In this document: in pieces, positions 12,001-22,174 of the stretch
Layout of the letters: every line of letters starts with the position of its first letter
How positions within the stretch are numbered: position 1 is the stretch's first letter
Origin: Streptomyces qinzhouensis
GTDB lineage: Bacteria > Actinomycetota > Actinomycetes > Streptomycetales > Streptomycetaceae
Direction: 5' to 3'
Assembly: GCF_007856155.1 (NCBI RefSeq)
Contig: NZ_CP042266.1
Location: forward strand, 7,254,001 to 7,318,000
Length of the DNA stretch: 64,000 nucleotides
Made by a program: the position numbers and the translations under genes
The notes under the pieces: model-generated
Databases searched by the model: none
Told to the model about the DNA's origin: nothing
What the model saw: the letters and a program-made list of their open reading frames with translations, nothing else

Positions 12001-14945
12001 GGACCCCCCTCTTCACCGGCACCGGTGCCCGGTCGGTCGATCTGCCGACGTACACCTTCCAGCACCGCCGCTACTGGCCCACCGGGACACCCGCGGGACG
12101 CGGTGGTGCGGAGGCGCTCGGACTCCGGTCCGCCGAACACCCCCTGCTCTCCGGGGCGGTGGAGCTGGCCGGAGCCGAAGGCTTCCTGTTCACCGGCCGG
12201 CTCTCGACGGGCGGCCACCCGTGGCTCGCCGACCACAGGGTCATGGGCTCGGTGGTGGTGCCCGGTACGGCCCTCCTCGAAATCGCCGTCCGGGCGGGTG
12301 ACGAGCTCGGCTGCCCCACCGTCGAGGAACTGACCCTCGCCGCACCGCTGGTCCTGCCCCGGCAGGACGGCGCCGTACAACTGCAACTGGCCGTGGCCGC
12401 CGCCGACCCATCGGGCCGGCGCGCGCTCACCGTGCACTCCCGGCCCGCCGCCGGAGGCGCCCACGAACCGTGGACACTCCACGCCAGTGGGATGCTCGCC
12501 GAGCCCCCCGCCCCGTCCGCCGCGCCGTTCGAAGCGGCGGTCTGGCCACCGGCCGGAGCACAGGCCCTGGACACGGCGGATGTGTACGAGCGGTTCGCCG
12601 ACGCCGGGTTCGAGTACGGGCCGGTGTTCCGGGGCCTGCGCGCGGCCTGGCGGCTCGGTGACGAGGTGTACGCGGAGGTCGCCCTGCCCGAAGGCGTCGA
12701 AGGATCGGCCTTCGCGCTGCACCCGGCACTGTTCGACGCCGTCCTGCACGCGTTCGCGCTGGACGGCGGAACCGGCGGAACCGGCGGAACCGGCGGTCCG
12801 AGCGGCGGTGGGGTCCCGTTCTCGTGGACCGGTGTCTCACTGCACGCATCGGGCGCCTCGGCGGTACGGGCCCGGCTGAGCCGGTCCGGTACGGGCGGCG
12901 CGGTGTCCCTCGCCCTCGCGGACGCCACCGGCGCACCGGTGGCGTCCGTCGACTCCCTCGTCGTACGGCCCCTCAGCGCCGAACACCTGGGCGCGGCGGA
13001 CCGGGCCGGGCGGGATTCCCTGTTCCACCTGGACTGGACGCCCCTCGACACCGGCGACGACACCGGCGCCGACATCCGGACAGCGGTGCTCGCCACGGTG
13101 AGCGGCGCGGCTACGGCTTCCCTGGGCGACCACCCCGTGTACGCCTCCCTCGCCGAGCTGGCCGCCGACGAGACCCGGCCGGCCCCGGACGTGGTCCTCG
13201 TACCGCTGACGGATGCCGGGCCGGACAACGGAACGGACGGCACGGCGGACGGTGCAACGGCCACCGGTATGCCGCGGGCGGTCCACGGGCGCACGCTGCA
13301 CGCCCTGGAACTGGCGCAGGCATGGTCGGCCGAGGACCGGTTCGCCGACGCCCGCCTGGTGTTCGTCACCCGGGGCGCCGTCTCGGGCGCCGACCTCGCG
13401 GCCGCCGCAGTCTGGGGCCTGGTGCGCTCGGCCGGCTCGGAGAACCCGGGCCGCTTCGGCCTGGTGGACCTCGACGGCGCGGATACGGCGGCTCTGCTTC
13501 CGCGGGCCCTCGCCACCGGAGAGCCGCAGCTCCTCCTGCGCGGCGATGCCGTACTGGCCGCCCGCATCGCCCGGCTCGCCCCGGCCCCGGCCCCGGCTCC
13601 GGCCGCCCCGGTATGGGCGGGCGAGGGCGCGGTCCTGATCACCGGTGGTACCGGCGGACTGGGCCGACTGCTCGCCCGCCACCTGGTCACCGAGCACGGT
13701 GTGCGCGAACTGGTACTGGTCAGCCGCCGGGGCGCCGACGCCGAAGGAGCGGCCGAACTCGTCGCCGAACTCGCCGGATCCGGTGCCCGCACGGTGGTCG
13801 AGGCATGCGATGTCGCGGACCCGGCCGCCGTCGCGGAACTCGTCACCCGCCACCCCCTGCGCGCGGTGGTCCACACCGCGGGCGTGCTGGCCGACGGGAT
13901 CATCGGATCCCTCACCCCGCGGCGGCTCGCGGACGTCCTGCGCCCCAAGACGGACGCGGCCTGGAACCTGCACGAGGCAACCCGGGACCTGCCCCTGGAA
14001 GCATTCGTCCTCTTCTCCTCCGCGGCCGGCACCCTCGGCAACCCCGGCCAGGCCAACTACGCCGCCGCCAACGCCTGCCTGGACGCCCTGGCCCGGTACC
14101 GGCGGGCCCAGGGGCTGCCCGGCACCTCCCTGGCCTGGGGCCCCTGGACGGGTACCGGCGGCGGTATGACCGGAGCGCCGACCCCGGCCGAAGCCGAACG
14201 TTCGGCTCGGGCCGGGCTCCCGCCGCTCACCCCCGAGCAGGGACTGGAACTGTTCGACCTCACGGCGGGCGCCGCCGAGCCGGCCGTACTGCCGATCCGG
14301 CTCGACCTCTCGGCGCTCCGCGCCCGCGGGGACATCCCCGCACTGCTGCGCGGCCTGATCCGTACCCCCGTACGCCGCACCGCAGCCTCGGACGGCACGG
14401 ACGGCGGGCTCACCGGCCGGCTGGCGGCCCTGCCGCAGGCCGAGCGGTACGAGGCCCTGCTCGCGGAGGTACAGAGCCAGGCCGCGACGGCCCTCGGGCA
14501 CGCCCGGGCCGCGGAAGTGGACCCGCGGCGCTCGTTCCAGGATCTCGGCCTCGACTCGCTGACCGCGATCGAACTGCGGAACCGGCTCAGCGCCCTGACC
14601 GGGACCCGGCTGCCCGCCACCCTGGTCTTCGACTACCCGACGACCGGGGAGTTGGCGGACCATCTGTACGCGCTCCTCGACCTGGCGCCGCAGGCACAGC
14701 CCGATCCCGCCGCCGCACTGCTGGCCGAACTGGCCCGGCTGGAGTCGGCCTTCACCGGGGAAGCGGTCAGCGATGAGACGTTCGCCCGGATCGCGGTCCG
14801 CCTTGACGTCCTGAAGGAGAAGTGGGGCGCGCTGCGCATGGCCGGTTCAGGGGAGGACACCACCGAATCCGAGGGCGATTTCGACTTCGAAACGGCCTCC
14901 GACGACGAGGTGTTCGATCTGCTGGACCAGCAACTCGGACAGTAG
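3..14945 (+). CDS. Modular type I polyketide synthase, 5' end outside window; three KS-AT-DH-KR-ACP modules (FscC-like)
   Basis: The frame is already open at base 3 inside a KS, so the N terminus lies to the left. Approximate domain order by nucleotide: KS C-terminal part 3-430, AT 760-1650, DH 1815-2640, KR 2660-3930, ACP 4020-4260; KS 4522-5770, AT 6063-6960, DH 7125-7960, KR 8000-9190, ACP 9240-9480; KS 9576-10830, AT 11088-11960, DH 12135-12970, KR 13020-14370, ACP 14420-14660; then an acidic C-terminal docking tail and no thioesterase. KS cysteines (TACSSS) are at 4995 and 10080. All three ATs have GHSIG with HAFHS, the malonyl-CoA signature. Every DH keeps HxxxGxxxxP and the later D-x3-H. 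All KRs keep Ser/Tyr/Lys. Three consecutive DH-KR modules fit polyene formation. Family and position suggest the FscC homologue of a candicidin-type cluster (inference). Confidence 0.93.
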   Translation: MRQALAAAGLSATEVDAVEAHGTGTTLGDPIEAQALIATYGQDRPEDRPVLLGSVKSNIGHAQAAAGVAGVIKMVMALREGVLPRTLHVDEPSPHVDWNEGAVALLGEAVEWPETGRPRRASVSAFGISGTNAHVILEQAATEGPIPQTGTRPGAGAVAGSETGVLPWLLSAATPEALREQAARLLAYIDTRPDLDLTATAGALATTRTALEQRAAVVGTGREELARGLRGLAAGNLALPNGVVTASARKTGTCAFLFSGQGSQRLGMGRELYARLPAFAEAFDAVCAELEIPVREVVWGEDADALNRTVFAQAGLFAVEVALFRLVESWGVTPDFVAGHSIGEVAAAHVAGVFSLADACTLVSARGRLMDALPEGGAMLAVQATEDEILPLLDASVSIAAVNGPTAVVVSGAEEAVEAVRVHFEAQGRKTTRLRVSHAFHSPLMEPMLDDFRATVSGMSFSAPFIPVVSNATGEIAETERLCTPEYWVRHVRDAVRFADGVRTLAGLGVTSFLEVGPDAVLCGMAADCSDGIPAQPLQRAGRDSATTLVAALAALHCAGIAVDWRAFFDGTDNRRIDLPTYAFQRQRYWLDATQGAADLDSAGVSSADHPLLGAATELVTPDGYLFTGRLSIRTHPWLADHTVMGAVLMPGTGLLELALRAGAQVGCAVVEELTLAAPLALPDEGGVQMQMWVGEPDDSGRRRITVHSRPDDEPDGVWVRHAAGVLSPDATDTADTVGFDAVTWPPADAEAVPVEGAYEGFAGAGFGYGPVFRGLRAVWRRGEELFAEVALPAAEWGTAADFGLHPALLDAAMHAAILTSTGETAIPFVWNDVTLHAVGAAEVRVRLTRTGDDGWTLALADITGTPVLSVGSMVSRPVSAERLGGGVSGGPLFGVEWSVVAGGVGDVSWVGWEEVGVGGSVPGVVVLDCGVGVGVGVVDVPSGVRAVSYRVLGVVRAWLADERFAGSRLVVVTRGAVGVSVGAGLDVVQAPVWGLVRAAQAENPGRFVLVDVEPGAAVETVVSALLSGEPESAVRAGEVWVPRLVRLGAADGVPEFDPGGWVLVTGGTGGLGGVVARRLVAEYGVRHLVLAGRRGAAAPGAEELVAELAGLGAEVRIAACDVSDREALAALLSGMVAERPLTAVLHAAGIGDSAVMAALTHEQVDTVYAPKADAAWYLHELTRDMDLAAFVLFSSAGGLVLTAGQGNYAAANVFLDALAEHRHAEGLPATSMAFGLWEIGGGLGAHLRDTDRKRMAAQGVPPLTHEAGLALFDAALRSERATVVPVRVDKAALRSRKDEVPALLRGLASVVRRTTAAAGGTAAAAEPTLNDRLSGLSAGERRRTVLQLVRAQVASVLGHASAEAIGADRAFQELGFDSLAATELRNHLSRATGLRLPATLAFDHPNAHSVTDHLLTLLGDSETEEIADEDGVHRALRSIPTSRLRDAGLMETLLELAEVRITPADPAEEGDADTITDADGDTLAAARRETARLRADNRKLAAGRHEPIAIVGMACRYPGGVTGPEDLWRLVTSGGDAISAFPADRGWDLSSLRDPDGTGPDAYYTRTGGFLDGAADFDPAFFGISPREALAMDPQQRITLELAWEALERAGIDPTSLRGSRTGVFAGVMYHDYPGSDGNGSVVPGRVSYRLGLEGPAVAVDTACSSSLVALHLAVQALRQGDCSLALTGGVTVMATPGVFAEFGRQGGLASDGRCKSFASAADGTGFAEGAGFLVVERLSEAVRNGHQVLGTIRGSAVNQDGASNGLTAPNGPAQRRVIRQALANARLAADQIDAVEAHGTGTTLGDPIEAQALLATYGRGRPAGRPLWLGSVKSNIGHAQAAAGVAGVIKMIMAMRHGTLPATLHVDEPSREVDWNAGAVQLLTESRAWDGDGRRPRRAGVSSFGISGTNAHVIVEEAPTARVADTGSGPVDQATGPAAVVVSAATPDALRAQAGRLLTLVGATDGIRPVDLGHSLATTRAALDHRAAFPAADRDQLVAGLGAIARGETATAVATAAPLAFLFSGQGSQRLGMGRELYARFPVFAAAFDAVCAEWDMPVREVVWGEDENALNRTVHTQAALFAVEVALFRLIESWGVGPDFVAGHSIGEVAAAHVAGVFSLPDACALVAARGRLMQALPVDGAMLAVRATEAEVVPLLDESVAVAAVNGPASVVVSGAAEAVERIRGHFAEAGRETTRLRVSHAFHSPLMDPMLEEFHAVVVGLSRSEPTIPVVSNLTGDIAAGELLRTPEYWVRHARDTVRFADGIRTLAGLGVTRFLEIGPDGVLTALARESAADGAVLVPVLRANTSEETAVRHGVALLHAHGVEVDWPAFYAGCGARRVDLPTYPFQHRRFWPAVMAYAGSAESVGLKPADHPLLTGTVELAGTAGHLFTGRLSTRSHPWLADHTVMGAVLVPGTALLEMVLRAGDEVGCATVDELTLGAPLVLRAEGGVQTQVRVGEPDGAGRRPVSVYSRDTDTDTDTDADTGSGSEWTRHADGFVTPAPTAEAPVIDSGLWPPAGSESLDVTDLYERFADAGFGYGPVFQGLRAAWRLGGEVYAEVALPDDVDGGVFGLHPALFDASLHAAAAGAGAGAGGGVPFVWSGVSLYASGASALRVRLTPGADGSLSVALADGTGSPVASVRSLTVRPLSAQQLGEAGAAVRAALFAVEWTPVEVPGGAAPDAELVRLGESADSGDIVGAVHALTARALELARRDRPDSGSPLVCVTRGAVSGENLAAAAAWGLLRSAQSEHPGRFVLVDVAGEEPGAEVLKSLAALGEPQLSVRDGRVLAARLARVEAGRQPTPVWAGADRVLITGGTGGLGRAVARHLVAEHGVRGLLLVSRRGIRAEGAAELVAELTEAGADAVVEACDLTDRTAVDGLLARHRVHAVVHTAGVLDDAPLGSLTDDRLAAVLRPKVDAAWNLHEATKGHDLAAFVLFSSVAGTFGNAGQANYAAGNSFLDALARHREALGLPGVSLAWGPWAGAGGGMTGALTAADTERMTRAGLPPLAPEQGLALFDAALTAERPVVLPVRLALAAIRARGEVPALLRGLIRKPARRAATAAGPDAGLVQRLTGLDPQPRHDALLDVVRTQIALVLGHPDMTEVDPALAFQDLGFDSLTAVELRNRLDAATGLRLPATLVFDYPTADTLVRFLLDEMFGNESAPAERLPAVPATAADATGDPVVIVGMACRYPGGVASPEDLWRLVADGVDAVGGFPADRGWDVESLYHPDPEHPGTSFTRSGGFLYDAAGFDPDFFGMSPREALATDAQQRLLLETVWEAVERAGIDPLSLRGSRTGVFAGVMYSDYASLLDGREFEGQQGSGSAGSIASGRVSYALGLEGPAVTVDTACSSSLVALHLAGQALRSGDCSLAVAGGVTVMSTPTTFIEFSRRRGLAADGRCKAFAEAADGVGWGEGVGMVVLERLSDAVRNGHRVLAVVRGSAVNQDGASNGLMAPNGPSQQRVIRQALASGGLSVSDVDVVEAHGTGTTLGDPIEAQALIATYGQDRELPLLIGSVKSNIGHTQAAAGVAGVIKMVMAMRHGLVPKTLHVDAPSSHVDWAAGEVELLSEGRAWPESGRLRRAGVSSFGISGTNVHLVLEQPEPTAPEPGEPSMVPGVVPWLVSGKSEEALRDQVARLRSYAEGAGLRPVDVGLSTLGRSVFAHRAVVLDGEQVIEGRAREGRTAFLFSGQGSQRLGMGRELYARFPVFAEAFDAVCAELEPPVREVVWGEDADALNRTVHAQAALFAVEVALFRLLESWGVTPDFVAGHSIGEVAAAHVAGVFSLADASALVSARGRLMDALPEGGAMLAVQATEDEILPLLDASVSIAAVNGPTAVVVSGTEEAVEAVRVHFEAQGRKTTRLRVSHAFHSPLMDPMLDAFRTVVSGLSFATPRIGMTTGTDLVCDPEYWVRHVREAVRFADSVRTLTEAGVTRFLELGPDGALSALAAETVPDGTIVTVPVLRRNRGEEESALQALARLHVSGAQVDWTPLFTGTGARSVDLPTYTFQHRRYWPTGTPAGRGGAEALGLRSAEHPLLSGAVELAGAEGFLFTGRLSTGGHPWLADHRVMGSVVVPGTALLEIAVRAGDELGCPTVEELTLAAPLVLPRQDGAVQLQLAVAAADPSGRRALTVHSRPAAGGAHEPWTLHASGMLAEPPAPSAAPFEAAVWPPAGAQALDTADVYERFADAGFEYGPVFRGLRAAWRLGDEVYAEVALPEGVEGSAFALHPALFDAVLHAFALDGGTGGTGGTGGPSGGGVPFSWTGVSLHASGASAVRARLSRSGTGGAVSLALADATGAPVASVDSLVVRPLSAEHLGAADRAGRDSLFHLDWTPLDTGDDTGADIRTAVLATVSGAATASLGDHPVYASLAELAADETRPAPDVVLVPLTDAGPDNGTDGTADGATATGMPRAVHGRTLHALELAQAWSAEDRFADARLVFVTRGAVSGADLAAAAVWGLVRSAGSENPGRFGLVDLDGADTAALLPRALATGEPQLLLRGDAVLAARIARLAPAPAPAPAAPVWAGEGAVLITGGTGGLGRLLARHLVTEHGVRELVLVSRRGADAEGAAELVAELAGSGARTVVEACDVADPAAVAELVTRHPLRAVVHTAGVLADGIIGSLTPRRLADVLRPKTDAAWNLHEATRDLPLEAFVLFSSAAGTLGNPGQANYAAANACLDALARYRRAQGLPGTSLAWGPWTGTGGGMTGAPTPAEAERSARAGLPPLTPEQGLELFDLTAGAAEPAVLPIRLDLSALRARGDIPALLRGLIRTPVRRTAASDGTDGGLTGRLAALPQAERYEALLAEVQSQAATALGHARAAEVDPRRSFQDLGLDSLTAIELRNRLSALTGTRLPATLVFDYPTTGELADHLYALLDLAPQAQPDPAAALLAELARLESAFTGEAVSDETFARIAVRLDVLKEKWGALRMAGSGEDTTESEGDFDFETASDDEVFDLLDQQLGQ
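4290..4515 (+). other. Docking-domain-like linker inside the PKS
   Basis: Between the first ACP and the following KS, the protein runs through a segment resembling the C-terminal docking region of a PKS subunit ([20 protein letters not shown]). An acidic stretch follows, then a charged helix ([20 protein letters not shown]) that resembles an N-terminal coiled-coil docking domain leading straight into [16 protein letters not shown]. The other inter-module linker, near 9490-9570, is short and lacks both parts. It looks like the fused boundary of two ancestral polypeptides. Confidence 0.6.
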
Positions 14946-14965
14946 CCGCCCGACCCGAAAGAGCC

Positions 14966-15001
14966 CCTGGGGCCGGACTTCCTCGGAAGTCCGGCCCCAG
15001 G
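14966..15001. terminator. Bidirectional hairpin terminator between convergent PKS and ABC permease
   Basis: A perfect inverted repeat of about 16-17 bp (CTGGGGCCGGACTTCC and its complement) with a very short loop lies 21 bases after the PKS stop and 28 bases beyond the permease stop on the other strand. There is no U tract, as is common in Streptomyces. Confidence 0.8.
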
Positions 15002-15028
15002 TCGTGTCGTACGGTTCCGCGACGGCCG

Positions 15029-15847
15029 CTACTGCACCGGCCGGCGGAAGCCGAGCACCGCCAGGGCACCGCCCACGGCGGCGATCACACCCCCGATGAC
15101 CAGCGCCGGGACGATCGCGTCCGAGCCCGGGATGCCCAGCGCGAGCGCACGGGTCGCGTCGATCGCGTACGTGAGCGGATTGACCCCGGCGACCGCCGCC
15201 AGCCACCCCGGCAGATCCTCGACCGGCATATAGGCGCTCGACGCGAACATCAGCGGCAGGACCGCGATCACCGCCAGATTCTGCATCGGCTCGGCCCGCC
15301 GCAGCCAGGCCCCGGCCGCGATGAACGCCCAGCCCAGCGACCAGCTCATGAACAGGGTCAGCCCCACCGAAGCCGCCAGATCGACCGCCCCGCCGTCCGG
15401 CGCGTACCCGAGCACACCGAACGCCAGCAGCAGGATGACCACGGCCTGCACCGCGCCGCGCACCAGGCCGGCGAGGCTGCGGGCGATCAGCAGCGAGGAC
15501 GGCACGATGGGCAGCGACCGCAGCCGGGCCACCACCCCGTTCTTCAGATCGTCGACGAGCCCGACACCCGACTGGACCGCCGACTGCACCGCGTTGTCGA
15601 CCAGCACCGCCGACAACACGAAGTCGAGATAAGTGATTCCGGCGGGGAAGTGCGGCGGTTCGCCCATCTTGCTGAACACCTGCGTCAGCACAAACAGGAT
15701 GACCACCGGCTGGAGCAGCCCGAACAGCACCACGCCCGGGTCCGTCGCCATCGAGCGCAGCGAGCGCGCCGTGAGCACACGGATCTGGAGGAGGACCGAA
15801 CTGTCCGGCCATACGGCCCGCGGCGAAGGGGTGGGAGTGACGGTCAT
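15029..15847 (-). CDS. ABC-2 type transporter permease, DrrB-like
   Basis: A 272-residue integral membrane protein with about six hydrophobic segments and the ABC-2 permease layout (N-terminal SLRSMATDPGVV, central DDLKNGVVARLRSLP loop, late NPLTYAIDATRAL motif). The family includes the daunorubicin permease DrrB, and this is a likely exporter of the polyene with the ATPase upstream. The ATG at 15847 overlaps the ATPase stop by four bases (ATGA), so translational coupling is expected and longer upstream start choices are unlikely. Candicidin/FR-008 clusters carry a two-gene ABC exporter (FscTI/FscTII) here; I cannot say which number this one is. Confidence 0.9.
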   Translation of the reverse strand: MTVTPTPSPRAVWPDSSVLLQIRVLTARSLRSMATDPGVVLFGLLQPVVILFVLTQVFSKMGEPPHFPAGITYLDFVLSAVLVDNAVQSAVQSGVGLVDDLKNGVVARLRSLPIVPSSLLIARSLAGLVRGAVQAVVILLLAFGVLGYAPDGGAVDLAASVGLTLFMSWSLGWAFIAAGAWLRRAEPMQNLAVIAVLPLMFASSAYMPVEDLPGWLAAVAGVNPLTYAIDATRALALGIPGSDAIVPALVIGGVIAAVGGALAVLGFRRPVQ

Positions 15848-16848
15848 GAGGCGGATCCTTCGGACAGAGCCGGAACGGAGGGTACGGCGGACCCGGATGC
15901 CCGGCCGGCCAGGGCGAGGTAGACGTCGTCGAGGGTGGGTTCGCCGAAGGACAGCTCGGCCACCTCGGCCCCCGCCTGGTCCAGCGCCCGGATCACCGTC
16001 GCCACCTCCTTCGACGCGTCGATCGGGATGACGAAGCAGCCGCCCGGCCGGGCCACCACCGGGTCCAGGGCGGCCCGGCGCAGCGCGCCGAGCACGCACT
16101 CCCGGTCGGCCGCCGGGTCCAGCACGACGGTGACGGTGCGACGGCCCACGGCTGCCTTCAGCTCCGCCGCCGTACCGCTCGCGACGACCCGGCCGCCGGA
16201 CAGTACGGTGATGGAATCCGCGAGCCGGTCGGCCTCCTCCAGATACTGGGTGGTGAGGAGTACGGTGGCGCCCTCGGCGACCAGGCCTTCGACGATCTCC
16301 CACAGGCCCAGCCGGGCCGCCGGGTCCAGGCCCGTGGTCGGCTCGTCCAGAAAGACCACATCCGGCCGGCCCACCAGGCTCGCCGCGAGGTCCAGCCGGC
16401 GCCGCAGTCCGCCGGAGTACGCGCGGGCGCGGCGCCCGGCGACGTCCCCCAGCCCGAAGAGCTCCAGCAGTTCATCGGCGCGCACCCGGGCGGCGCGCCG
16501 GCCGGCGCCCAGCAGCCGGGCGATCAGCACCAGATTGTCCCGGCCGCTCAACTGGCCGTCCACCGAGGCGTACTGCCCGGTCAGCCCGATGCGCCGGCGT
16601 ACCTCGCGCGGCCGGCGCGTCACATCGTGGCCGGCGACCGACGCCGTGCCGGAGGAGGGCGGGAGCGCGGCGGTGAGGATGCCCACCAGGGTGGTCTTAC
16701 CGGCGCCGTTGTGTCCCAGCAGACCGAGGACGGACGCCCGGGGGACGGAGAGGTCCACCGAGTCCAGCGCGCGCACGGTACCGAAGGTCTTACTGAGATC
16801 CCGTGCCTCGATCATGGTCTCGGGAGGCCCGGTCGGGAGCCCTTTCAT
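15844..16848 (-). CDS. ABC transporter ATP-binding protein, DrrA-like
   Basis: A 334-residue ATPase that would energise the coupled permease. Visible motifs are Walker A GHNGAGKTT near residue 48, signature YSGGLRRRLDLA near 149, Walker B VVFLDEPTTGLD near 165-172 and the DrrA-type C-terminal extension with TLDDVYLALAGR. The chosen start (MKGLPTG) has GGAGA about 9 bases upstream; an in-frame ATG further up (16899) lacks a site and would run into the hairpin, and ATG 16815 (MIEARDLS) is an alternative. It lies 90 bp after the loading PKS on the same strand, separated by a hairpin. The probable role is export of, and self-protection against, the polyene. Confidence 0.92.
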   Translation of the reverse strand: MKGLPTGPPETMIEARDLSKTFGTVRALDSVDLSVPRASVLGLLGHNGAGKTTLVGILTAALPPSSGTASVAGHDVTRRPREVRRRIGLTGQYASVDGQLSGRDNLVLIARLLGAGRRAARVRADELLELFGLGDVAGRRARAYSGGLRRRLDLAASLVGRPDVVFLDEPTTGLDPAARLGLWEIVEGLVAEGATVLLTTQYLEEADRLADSITVLSGGRVVASGTAAELKAAVGRRTVTVVLDPAADRECVLGALRRAALDPVVARPGGCFVIPIDASKEVATVIRALDQAGAEVAELSFGEPTLDDVYLALAGRASGSAVPSVPALSEGSAS

Positions 16849-16884
16849 GGGAGTTCTCCAGGTTCGTCGGGTCGGGGAAAGGGA

Positions 16885-16915
16885 ACAGCCGACCGGCACG
16901 GGTGCCGGTCGGCTG
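16885..16915 (-). terminator. Hairpin between loading PKS and ABC exporter
   Basis: Inverted repeat ACAGCCGACCGGCA / TGCCGGTCGGCTGT with a 3-base loop, just after the loading PKS stop and before the ATPase start. It probably terminates or attenuates the PKS transcript, or stabilises its 3' end, so the exporter may be expressed at a different level. Confidence 0.65.
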
Positions 16916-16938
16916 TGACGCCGGGCAGGACGGGTCCG

Positions 16939-19900
16939 TCAGCGGTCGGCGCCGTCCAAGTGCCGGAACAGGTCGTCGTCGGACGCGGTGCCGGGATCGA
17001 AGGGCGTGGCCGTCGAACGGCCGGCCGGGGAGAGCGGCCCTCGGCCGTGGACCAGGGTCTCCAGCCGGGCGGCGGTGTCCGGGTCGAGCTCCGAGCCCGC
17101 GGACAGCAGCGCGTCCAGCTCGGCCACGAGGCAGGACACCGTACGGCCGGCGGGCCCGGTGAGCGGGCCCGCCAGCTCCCGCCGGACCAACTGGACCACG
17201 GCCGCCGGGGTCGGATGGTCGAACACCAGGGTGGTCGGCAGCCGTACCCCGGTGACCGACCGCAGCCGGTTGCGCAGCTCCACCGCGCCGACCGAGGTGA
17301 TGCCCATATCGGAGAAGGACACCTCGGTCTCGGCCGCGGTCGGCGTACGGCCGCCGAGTACGGCCCCCGTCTCCTCCAGCACCAGCCGGGTCACCGCCGC
17401 GTGCTGTTCGGACGCGCCGAGCGTGCCCAGCCGGTCCGCGAGCTCCGGGCGCGGCGGCGCGAGCGGCGCCACGGAGGTTCCGGCGGCCGCCCAGTACACG
17501 CGGTGCTGGAAGGGGTACGTGGGCAGCGGGACGGCCACCGCGCCCGGCAGCACCGACCGCCAGGCCACCGGCAGCCCGGACAGATGCAGCCGTGCGACCG
17601 CCGCCGGCACCGACCGCTCCTCGGCGGCACCGCCGGCGGCGACCACCGCCACCGGTGCCGGGCGCGGGGCCAGGCACTCCTCCAGCACCGGCGCCAGCAC
17701 GGGCCGGGGGCCCAGCTCCAGGAACGCCCCGGCGCCGTCGGCCGACAGCCGGCCGATCGCGTCGTGGAACCGGACCGGCTCCCGGACGTGCCGTACCCAG
17801 AAGTCCGGATCGCCCGCCTCGGCGGCCGTCAGCGGCGCTCCGGTCAGGCAGGACACGACCGGCACGGCGGGGGCGGCGAAGGAGAGCCCGGCGACGACCG
17901 TACGGAACTCGTCCAGCATCGGGTCCATCAGCGGGGAGTGGAAGGCGTGGCCGACCGCGAGCCGCTTGGTCCGGACACCGGCGGCCACCAGCTTCTCGGC
18001 CAGTTCCTCAAGGGGCCGCGCGGCACCCGAAAGCACGACGGAAACCGGCCCGTTGACGGCGGCCACCGCGACCGGGCCACCGCGCAGACCCTCCAGCCAC
18101 CGCCCCACTTCCGCCTCCGGGAGCCGTACGGCCAGCATGGCACCGCCCGCCGGCAGCCGCTGCATCAGCCGTCCCCGGGCGGCGACCAGCCGGGCCGCGT
18201 CCGCCAGGGAGAACACCCCAGCCAGGTACGCGGCGGTGATCTCGCCCACCGAATGCCCCACCAGCCGGCCGGGCGGCACACCCCAGGACTCGAACAGCCG
18301 GTACAGGGCCACCCCGTGGGCGAAGAGCGCGGGCTGTGTGTACTCCGTACGGTCCAGCAGCGCGGCGTCCGGGCCGTCGGCCGCCCACATCACCTCGGCC
18401 AGCGGCCGGTCCAGCAGCGGGTCGAGGACGTCGCACACCTCGCGCAGGGCCGCCGCGAACACCGGTTGGGTACGGGCCAGCTCCCGGCCCATACCCGACC
18501 GCTGACTGCCCTGCCCGGCGAACACGTACACCGGATCACCGTCGACCGGGGCACCGGGCGACGGTTCGCGCTCGGCCAGTGCCCGCACCGCGTCCAGGAG
18601 TTCACCCGAATCCGATCCGACGGCACACGCCTGATGCTCGGGATGCACGGTCCGGCTCACGGCCAGCGCGTAGGCGATGTCCCGGACCGGCAGCCGGGGC
18701 CGGGATTCCACGTACTCCGCCAGCCGCCGGGCCTGATCGCGCAGGGCGGGCGCGCTGCGCGCGGACAGCACCCACGCCACCGGTCCGGTCCCGTCCGGCG
18801 GCCGTACGCCGGCGGACTCCGGCGGGGCCTCCTCCAGGATCACATGCGCGTTGGTTCCGCTGATCCCGAACGAGGACACCCCCGCCCGTCTGGCCCGCCC
18901 GCTCTCCCGGGGCCACGGCCGGGCCTCGGTAAGCAGCCGTACGGTCCCCGCCGACCAGTCCACATGCGAGGTCGGTGTCTTCACGTGCAGGGTCCTGGGC
19001 AGGAGTTCGTTCCGCAGCGCCAGCACCGTTTTGATCACACCGGTCACTCCCGCGGCGGCCTGCGCATGCCCGATATTCGACTTCACCGAGCCCAGCCACA
19101 GGGGCCGGGCCGGATCGCGGTCCGCGCCGTAGGTGCCGATCAGCGCCTGCGCTTCGATCGGGTCGCCGAGCGTCGTTCCGGTGCCGTGCGCCTCCACCGC
19201 GTCCACCTGGGCGGCGTCGAGTCCGGCGTCGGCCAGTGCCTGCCGGATCACCCGCCGCTGCGCGGGCCCGTGCGGGGCGGTCATCCCGTTGGAGGCGCCG
19301 TCCTGGTTCATCGCCGAGCCACGGACCAGGGCGAGTACCGGACGGCCGTGGCGCCGGGCGTCGGAGAGCCGTTCCAGCACCAGCAGACCGACGCCTTCCG
19401 ACCAGGCCGCGCCGTCGGCGGTGTCCGCGAAGGACTTGCAGCGGCCGTCGGGGGCCAGCCCCTGCAGCCGGGAGAACTCCGTGAACGAGACCGGGGTGGC
19501 CATCACGGTGACACCGCCCGCCAGGGCCAGGGACGATTCGCCCGACCGCAGGGAGCGGACCGCCAGATGGAGCGCCGCCAGCGAGGACGAGCAGGCCGTG
19601 TCCACGGTCAGCGCGGGGCCCTGGAGACCGAGGGCGTACGAGATCCGGCCCGCCAGGGCGCTTCCGGCGGTGCCGAGGGCGAGCAGCCCTTCCAGATCGG
19701 GCCCTTCGCCGCCGGAGGCCGCCGGAGCGTAGTCGTGGTACATGGCGCCCGCGAAGACGCCCGTGTGCGAGCCGCGCAGCGCGGCCGGGTCGATTCCGGC
19801 CTGCTCCAGGGCCTCCCAGGCGGTCTCCAGCAACAGCCGCTGCTGCGGGTCGGCGGCCAGCGCCTCCCGGTCGGAGAACCCGAAGAACCCCGCGTCGAAC

Positions 19901-22053
19901 GCGCCCGCGCCGGCCAGGAATCCCCCCTCGCGGGCATAGGAGGTGCCGGGGCGCTCGGGGTCCTCGTCGAAGAGCCGGTCCAGGTCCCAGCCGCGGTCAT
20001 CGGGGAAGCCCCCGATCGCGTCCCGGCCGTCCGCCACCAGGGCCCACAGGTCCTCGGGGCCGTGTACGCCGCCGGGCAGCCGGCAGGCCATGCCCACGAC
20101 GGCGACCGGATCGCCGGACGCGGCGGGGGAGAACGCCACCGGGTCCTCGGCCGTATCGCCCCGCAGCCGGCGGGCCACGGCATCGGGCGTGGGGAAGTCG
20201 AAGGCGAGGGAGGCGGGCAGCGCGAGCCCCGTCGCCTCGGCGAGCAGATTGCGCAGCCGGATACTGCGGACCGAGTCCAGCCCATGACCGCGGAAAGTGT
20301 CACCGGCCCCGATGGGCGCGGTTTCGGCGGCAGGCGCCAGTGCCTTGGTGACACAGGTACGGACCAGCTCCAGGGCCGCCGTGTACGAGCCGGGCACGGA
20401 GCCGCCGGGCCGGGCCGCCGAAAGCCCCTGATCGGCCGGCAGGGCCTCCAGGGCCCGTCGGTGCAGTTTGCCCGCCGGGGTCAGGGGCAGCTCCCCGACC
20501 ACCACCAGCTCCAGCGGAATCTTGTAGTCGGCGACACCGCGCGCCAGCAGAAACGCGGTCACCGTCTCCAGCGTGACCGCGCGTTCGGCGCGCCCGGTGA
20601 CCACCAGACACGGGTATTCGCCCAGCCGCCGGTCGGGGCGGGCGATCACGGCCGCGGGGCCGAGGCCCGGCAGATCCGCCAGCAGCCCCTGGACCTCGGT
20701 CGCGTCGAACTTCCGGCCGCCGACGTTGATCAGCTCGGCCGAGCGGCCCAGGAAGCGGACCCGGCCGCTGTCGTCCACGCTGGCCCGGTCCCCGGTACGC
20801 AGCCAGCCGTCCGCGGTGACGGCCGCCCCGGTCAGCTCCGGTTCGCCGTGGTAGCCGCGGAACATGCCGGGACTGCGGTAGTACAGCTCACCCGGCTCCC
20901 CCGCCGCGCATTCGGTGCCGTCCTCACGGACGATGCGCACACTAGCCCCGAAGGTCGGCCGGCCCACGCTGCGAGCGGCCGCTTCGGCGGGGTCGGCGGC
21001 GGACGTGCAGGTGCCGGTGCCCAGTTCGGACATGCCCCACACGACGACAAGCGGGCTGCCCAGGACTTCGCGTACCCGTGTCACCAGTGCGGCGGGAACG
21101 GCCGCGCCGGCCGTCCGCACCTCGCGCGGCCGGAATCCGGCCGCCGCCCCGGAGCCGGCGATCCGGGCGGTGATGTCGTGGAGCTGGGCGGGCACGGCGA
21201 AGACCACCCCGGGGCGCGTCGCCCGGGCCAGCTCCAGAAACCGGTCCGGATCCCAGCCGCGCAGCAGTACCTGCCGACAGCGGGCGAAGAGGGCCGAATG
21301 CAGGGACTGGAGGCCGAAGAGGTGGGTGAGCGGGCAGGCGGTGAGCACCGCACCGTCGAAGGAGGCGGCCGCCTCCTCGGTGACGGCCGCCGTGTTCGAC
21401 ATCAGCCCGTCGTGGCTGTGCAGACAGATCTTGGGCCGGGCGGACGTCGTACCGGAGGACGGCAGCAGTACGAAGGGCATCTCCGGCCGCACCTCGGCCG
21501 GTTCCGGAGCGGCGCCCGCCCACCGCTCCAGCAGCGCGTCGACATGTACCGGATCTCCCGGGTCGGCCGGGCCGGAACCGGTGCCCGCCACCAGGACCGA
21601 CCGCAGCGACGGCACGGCCGCCCGCAACCCGTCGAGGGCTTGCGCGTCCGCCGTGTATTCGGAGTCCGCGGACAGCACCGCCGCCACCGGCGCCACCCGT
21701 TCCATCAACGCCAGTACATCGGCGCTGCCGTACCCCTGGTGGACGGGGAGCATGACGGCGCCGATCGCCGCGACGGCGAGGTGCAGGGTCTCGAACTCCC
21801 AGCAGTTCGGCAGCTGGATGGCGACCACGTCACCGACACCGACGCCCCGTTCCTGAAGGCCGCGGGCGAGCGCGTCGACATCCGCCGCCCACTGCCGCCA
21901 GGTCCGGTGCCGGTCCCCGTCACTCAGCGCCACGGCCTCCGGTTCCGCCCGCGCGGCGGCCCGGAAGACGGCGGGCAGGGTCAGGCCGCGCAGTGCCCCG
22001 CGCGGCCCGGCGGCCGGTACGGCCGCGTAGTCATCGACATGGACGGACACCAT
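16939..22053 (-). CDS. fscA: Loading PKS: CoA ligase-ACP-KS-AT-ACP (aromatic starter, first extension)
   Basis: A 1704-residue protein. Residues 1-540 form an acyl-CoA ligase/AMP-binding domain with [40 protein letters not shown] and [11 protein letters not shown]1 follows (GLDS, Ser near 591), then KS (TACSSS, Cys near 818), AT (GHSVG near 1268, HAFHS: malonyl-specific) and ACP2 (GITSVG, Ser near 1584), ending in a C-terminal docking tail. There is no KR, DH or ER. FscA of candicidin/FR-008 has this architecture: it activates p-aminobenzoate and adds the first malonate, leaving the aryl ketone. PabAB is encoded just upstream. The annotated ATG has GGGAG only two bases away; the next codon, GTG, has better spacing and may be the true start. 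A PimM-type operator lies 59 bp upstream. Confidence 0.93.
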   Translation of the reverse strand: MVSVHVDDYAAVPAAGPRGALRGLTLPAVFRAAARAEPEAVALSDGDRHRTWRQWAADVDALARGLQERGVGVGDVVAIQLPNCWEFETLHLAVAAIGAVMLPVHQGYGSADVLALMERVAPVAAVLSADSEYTADAQALDGLRAAVPSLRSVLVAGTGSGPADPGDPVHVDALLERWAGAAPEPAEVRPEMPFVLLPSSGTTSARPKICLHSHDGLMSNTAAVTEEAAASFDGAVLTACPLTHLFGLQSLHSALFARCRQVLLRGWDPDRFLELARATRPGVVFAVPAQLHDITARIAGSGAAAGFRPREVRTAGAAVPAALVTRVREVLGSPLVVVWGMSELGTGTCTSAADPAEAAARSVGRPTFGASVRIVREDGTECAAGEPGELYYRSPGMFRGYHGEPELTGAAVTADGWLRTGDRASVDDSGRVRFLGRSAELINVGGRKFDATEVQGLLADLPGLGPAAVIARPDRRLGEYPCLVVTGRAERAVTLETVTAFLLARGVADYKIPLELVVVGELPLTPAGKLHRRALEALPADQGLSAARPGGSVPGSYTAALELVRTCVTKALAPAAETAPIGAGDTFRGHGLDSVRSIRLRNLLAEATGLALPASLAFDFPTPDAVARRLRGDTAEDPVAFSPAASGDPVAVVGMACRLPGGVHGPEDLWALVADGRDAIGGFPDDRGWDLDRLFDEDPERPGTSYAREGGFLAGAGAFDAGFFGFSDREALAADPQQRLLLETAWEALEQAGIDPAALRGSHTGVFAGAMYHDYAPAASGGEGPDLEGLLALGTAGSALAGRISYALGLQGPALTVDTACSSSLAALHLAVRSLRSGESSLALAGGVTVMATPVSFTEFSRLQGLAPDGRCKSFADTADGAAWSEGVGLLVLERLSDARRHGRPVLALVRGSAMNQDGASNGMTAPHGPAQRRVIRQALADAGLDAAQVDAVEAHGTGTTLGDPIEAQALIGTYGADRDPARPLWLGSVKSNIGHAQAAAGVTGVIKTVLALRNELLPRTLHVKTPTSHVDWSAGTVRLLTEARPWPRESGRARRAGVSSFGISGTNAHVILEEAPPESAGVRPPDGTGPVAWVLSARSAPALRDQARRLAEYVESRPRLPVRDIAYALAVSRTVHPEHQACAVGSDSGELLDAVRALAEREPSPGAPVDGDPVYVFAGQGSQRSGMGRELARTQPVFAAALREVCDVLDPLLDRPLAEVMWAADGPDAALLDRTEYTQPALFAHGVALYRLFESWGVPPGRLVGHSVGEITAAYLAGVFSLADAARLVAARGRLMQRLPAGGAMLAVRLPEAEVGRWLEGLRGGPVAVAAVNGPVSVVLSGAARPLEELAEKLVAAGVRTKRLAVGHAFHSPLMDPMLDEFRTVVAGLSFAAPAVPVVSCLTGAPLTAAEAGDPDFWVRHVREPVRFHDAIGRLSADGAGAFLELGPRPVLAPVLEECLAPRPAPVAVVAAGGAAEERSVPAAVARLHLSGLPVAWRSVLPGAVAVPLPTYPFQHRVYWAAAGTSVAPLAPPRPELADRLGTLGASEQHAAVTRLVLEETGAVLGGRTPTAAETEVSFSDMGITSVGAVELRNRLRSVTGVRLPTTLVFDHPTPAAVVQLVRRELAGPLTGPAGRTVSCLVAELDALLSAGSELDPDTAARLETLVHGRGPLSPAGRSTATPFDPGTASDDDLFRHLDGADR

Positions 22054-22111
22054 AACTCCCGAGAAAGCCGGCCGCTGGGCGGATCTGCCGCTTCATGCTG
22101 GGTCCGCGCCA

Positions 22112-22127
22112 CCGGGAAAAGCCCTAG
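22112..22127 (-). promoter_or_regulatory. Candidate PimM/FscRI-type operator upstream of loading PKS
   Basis: On the minus strand the site reads CTAGGGCTTTTCCCGG, 13 of 16 positions matching the PimM consensus CTVGGGAWWTCCCBAG. It lies 59 bp before the loading PKS start in the 121-bp gap after pabAB. A second match stands at nearly the same distance before the glycosyltransferase. A PAS-LuxR regulator of the right type is encoded in this cluster. Confidence 0.6.
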
Positions 22128-22174
22128 AGACGAGCCTCCCCGTGGAGCGCGCATGGACCGTGCGCTGCTCCGGA

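Noticed and set aside
14700..14945. Possible thioesterase domain at the PKS C terminus
   Set aside because: No GxSxG hydrolase motif; the tail is acidic and fits a docking domain, so chain release happens on another subunit.
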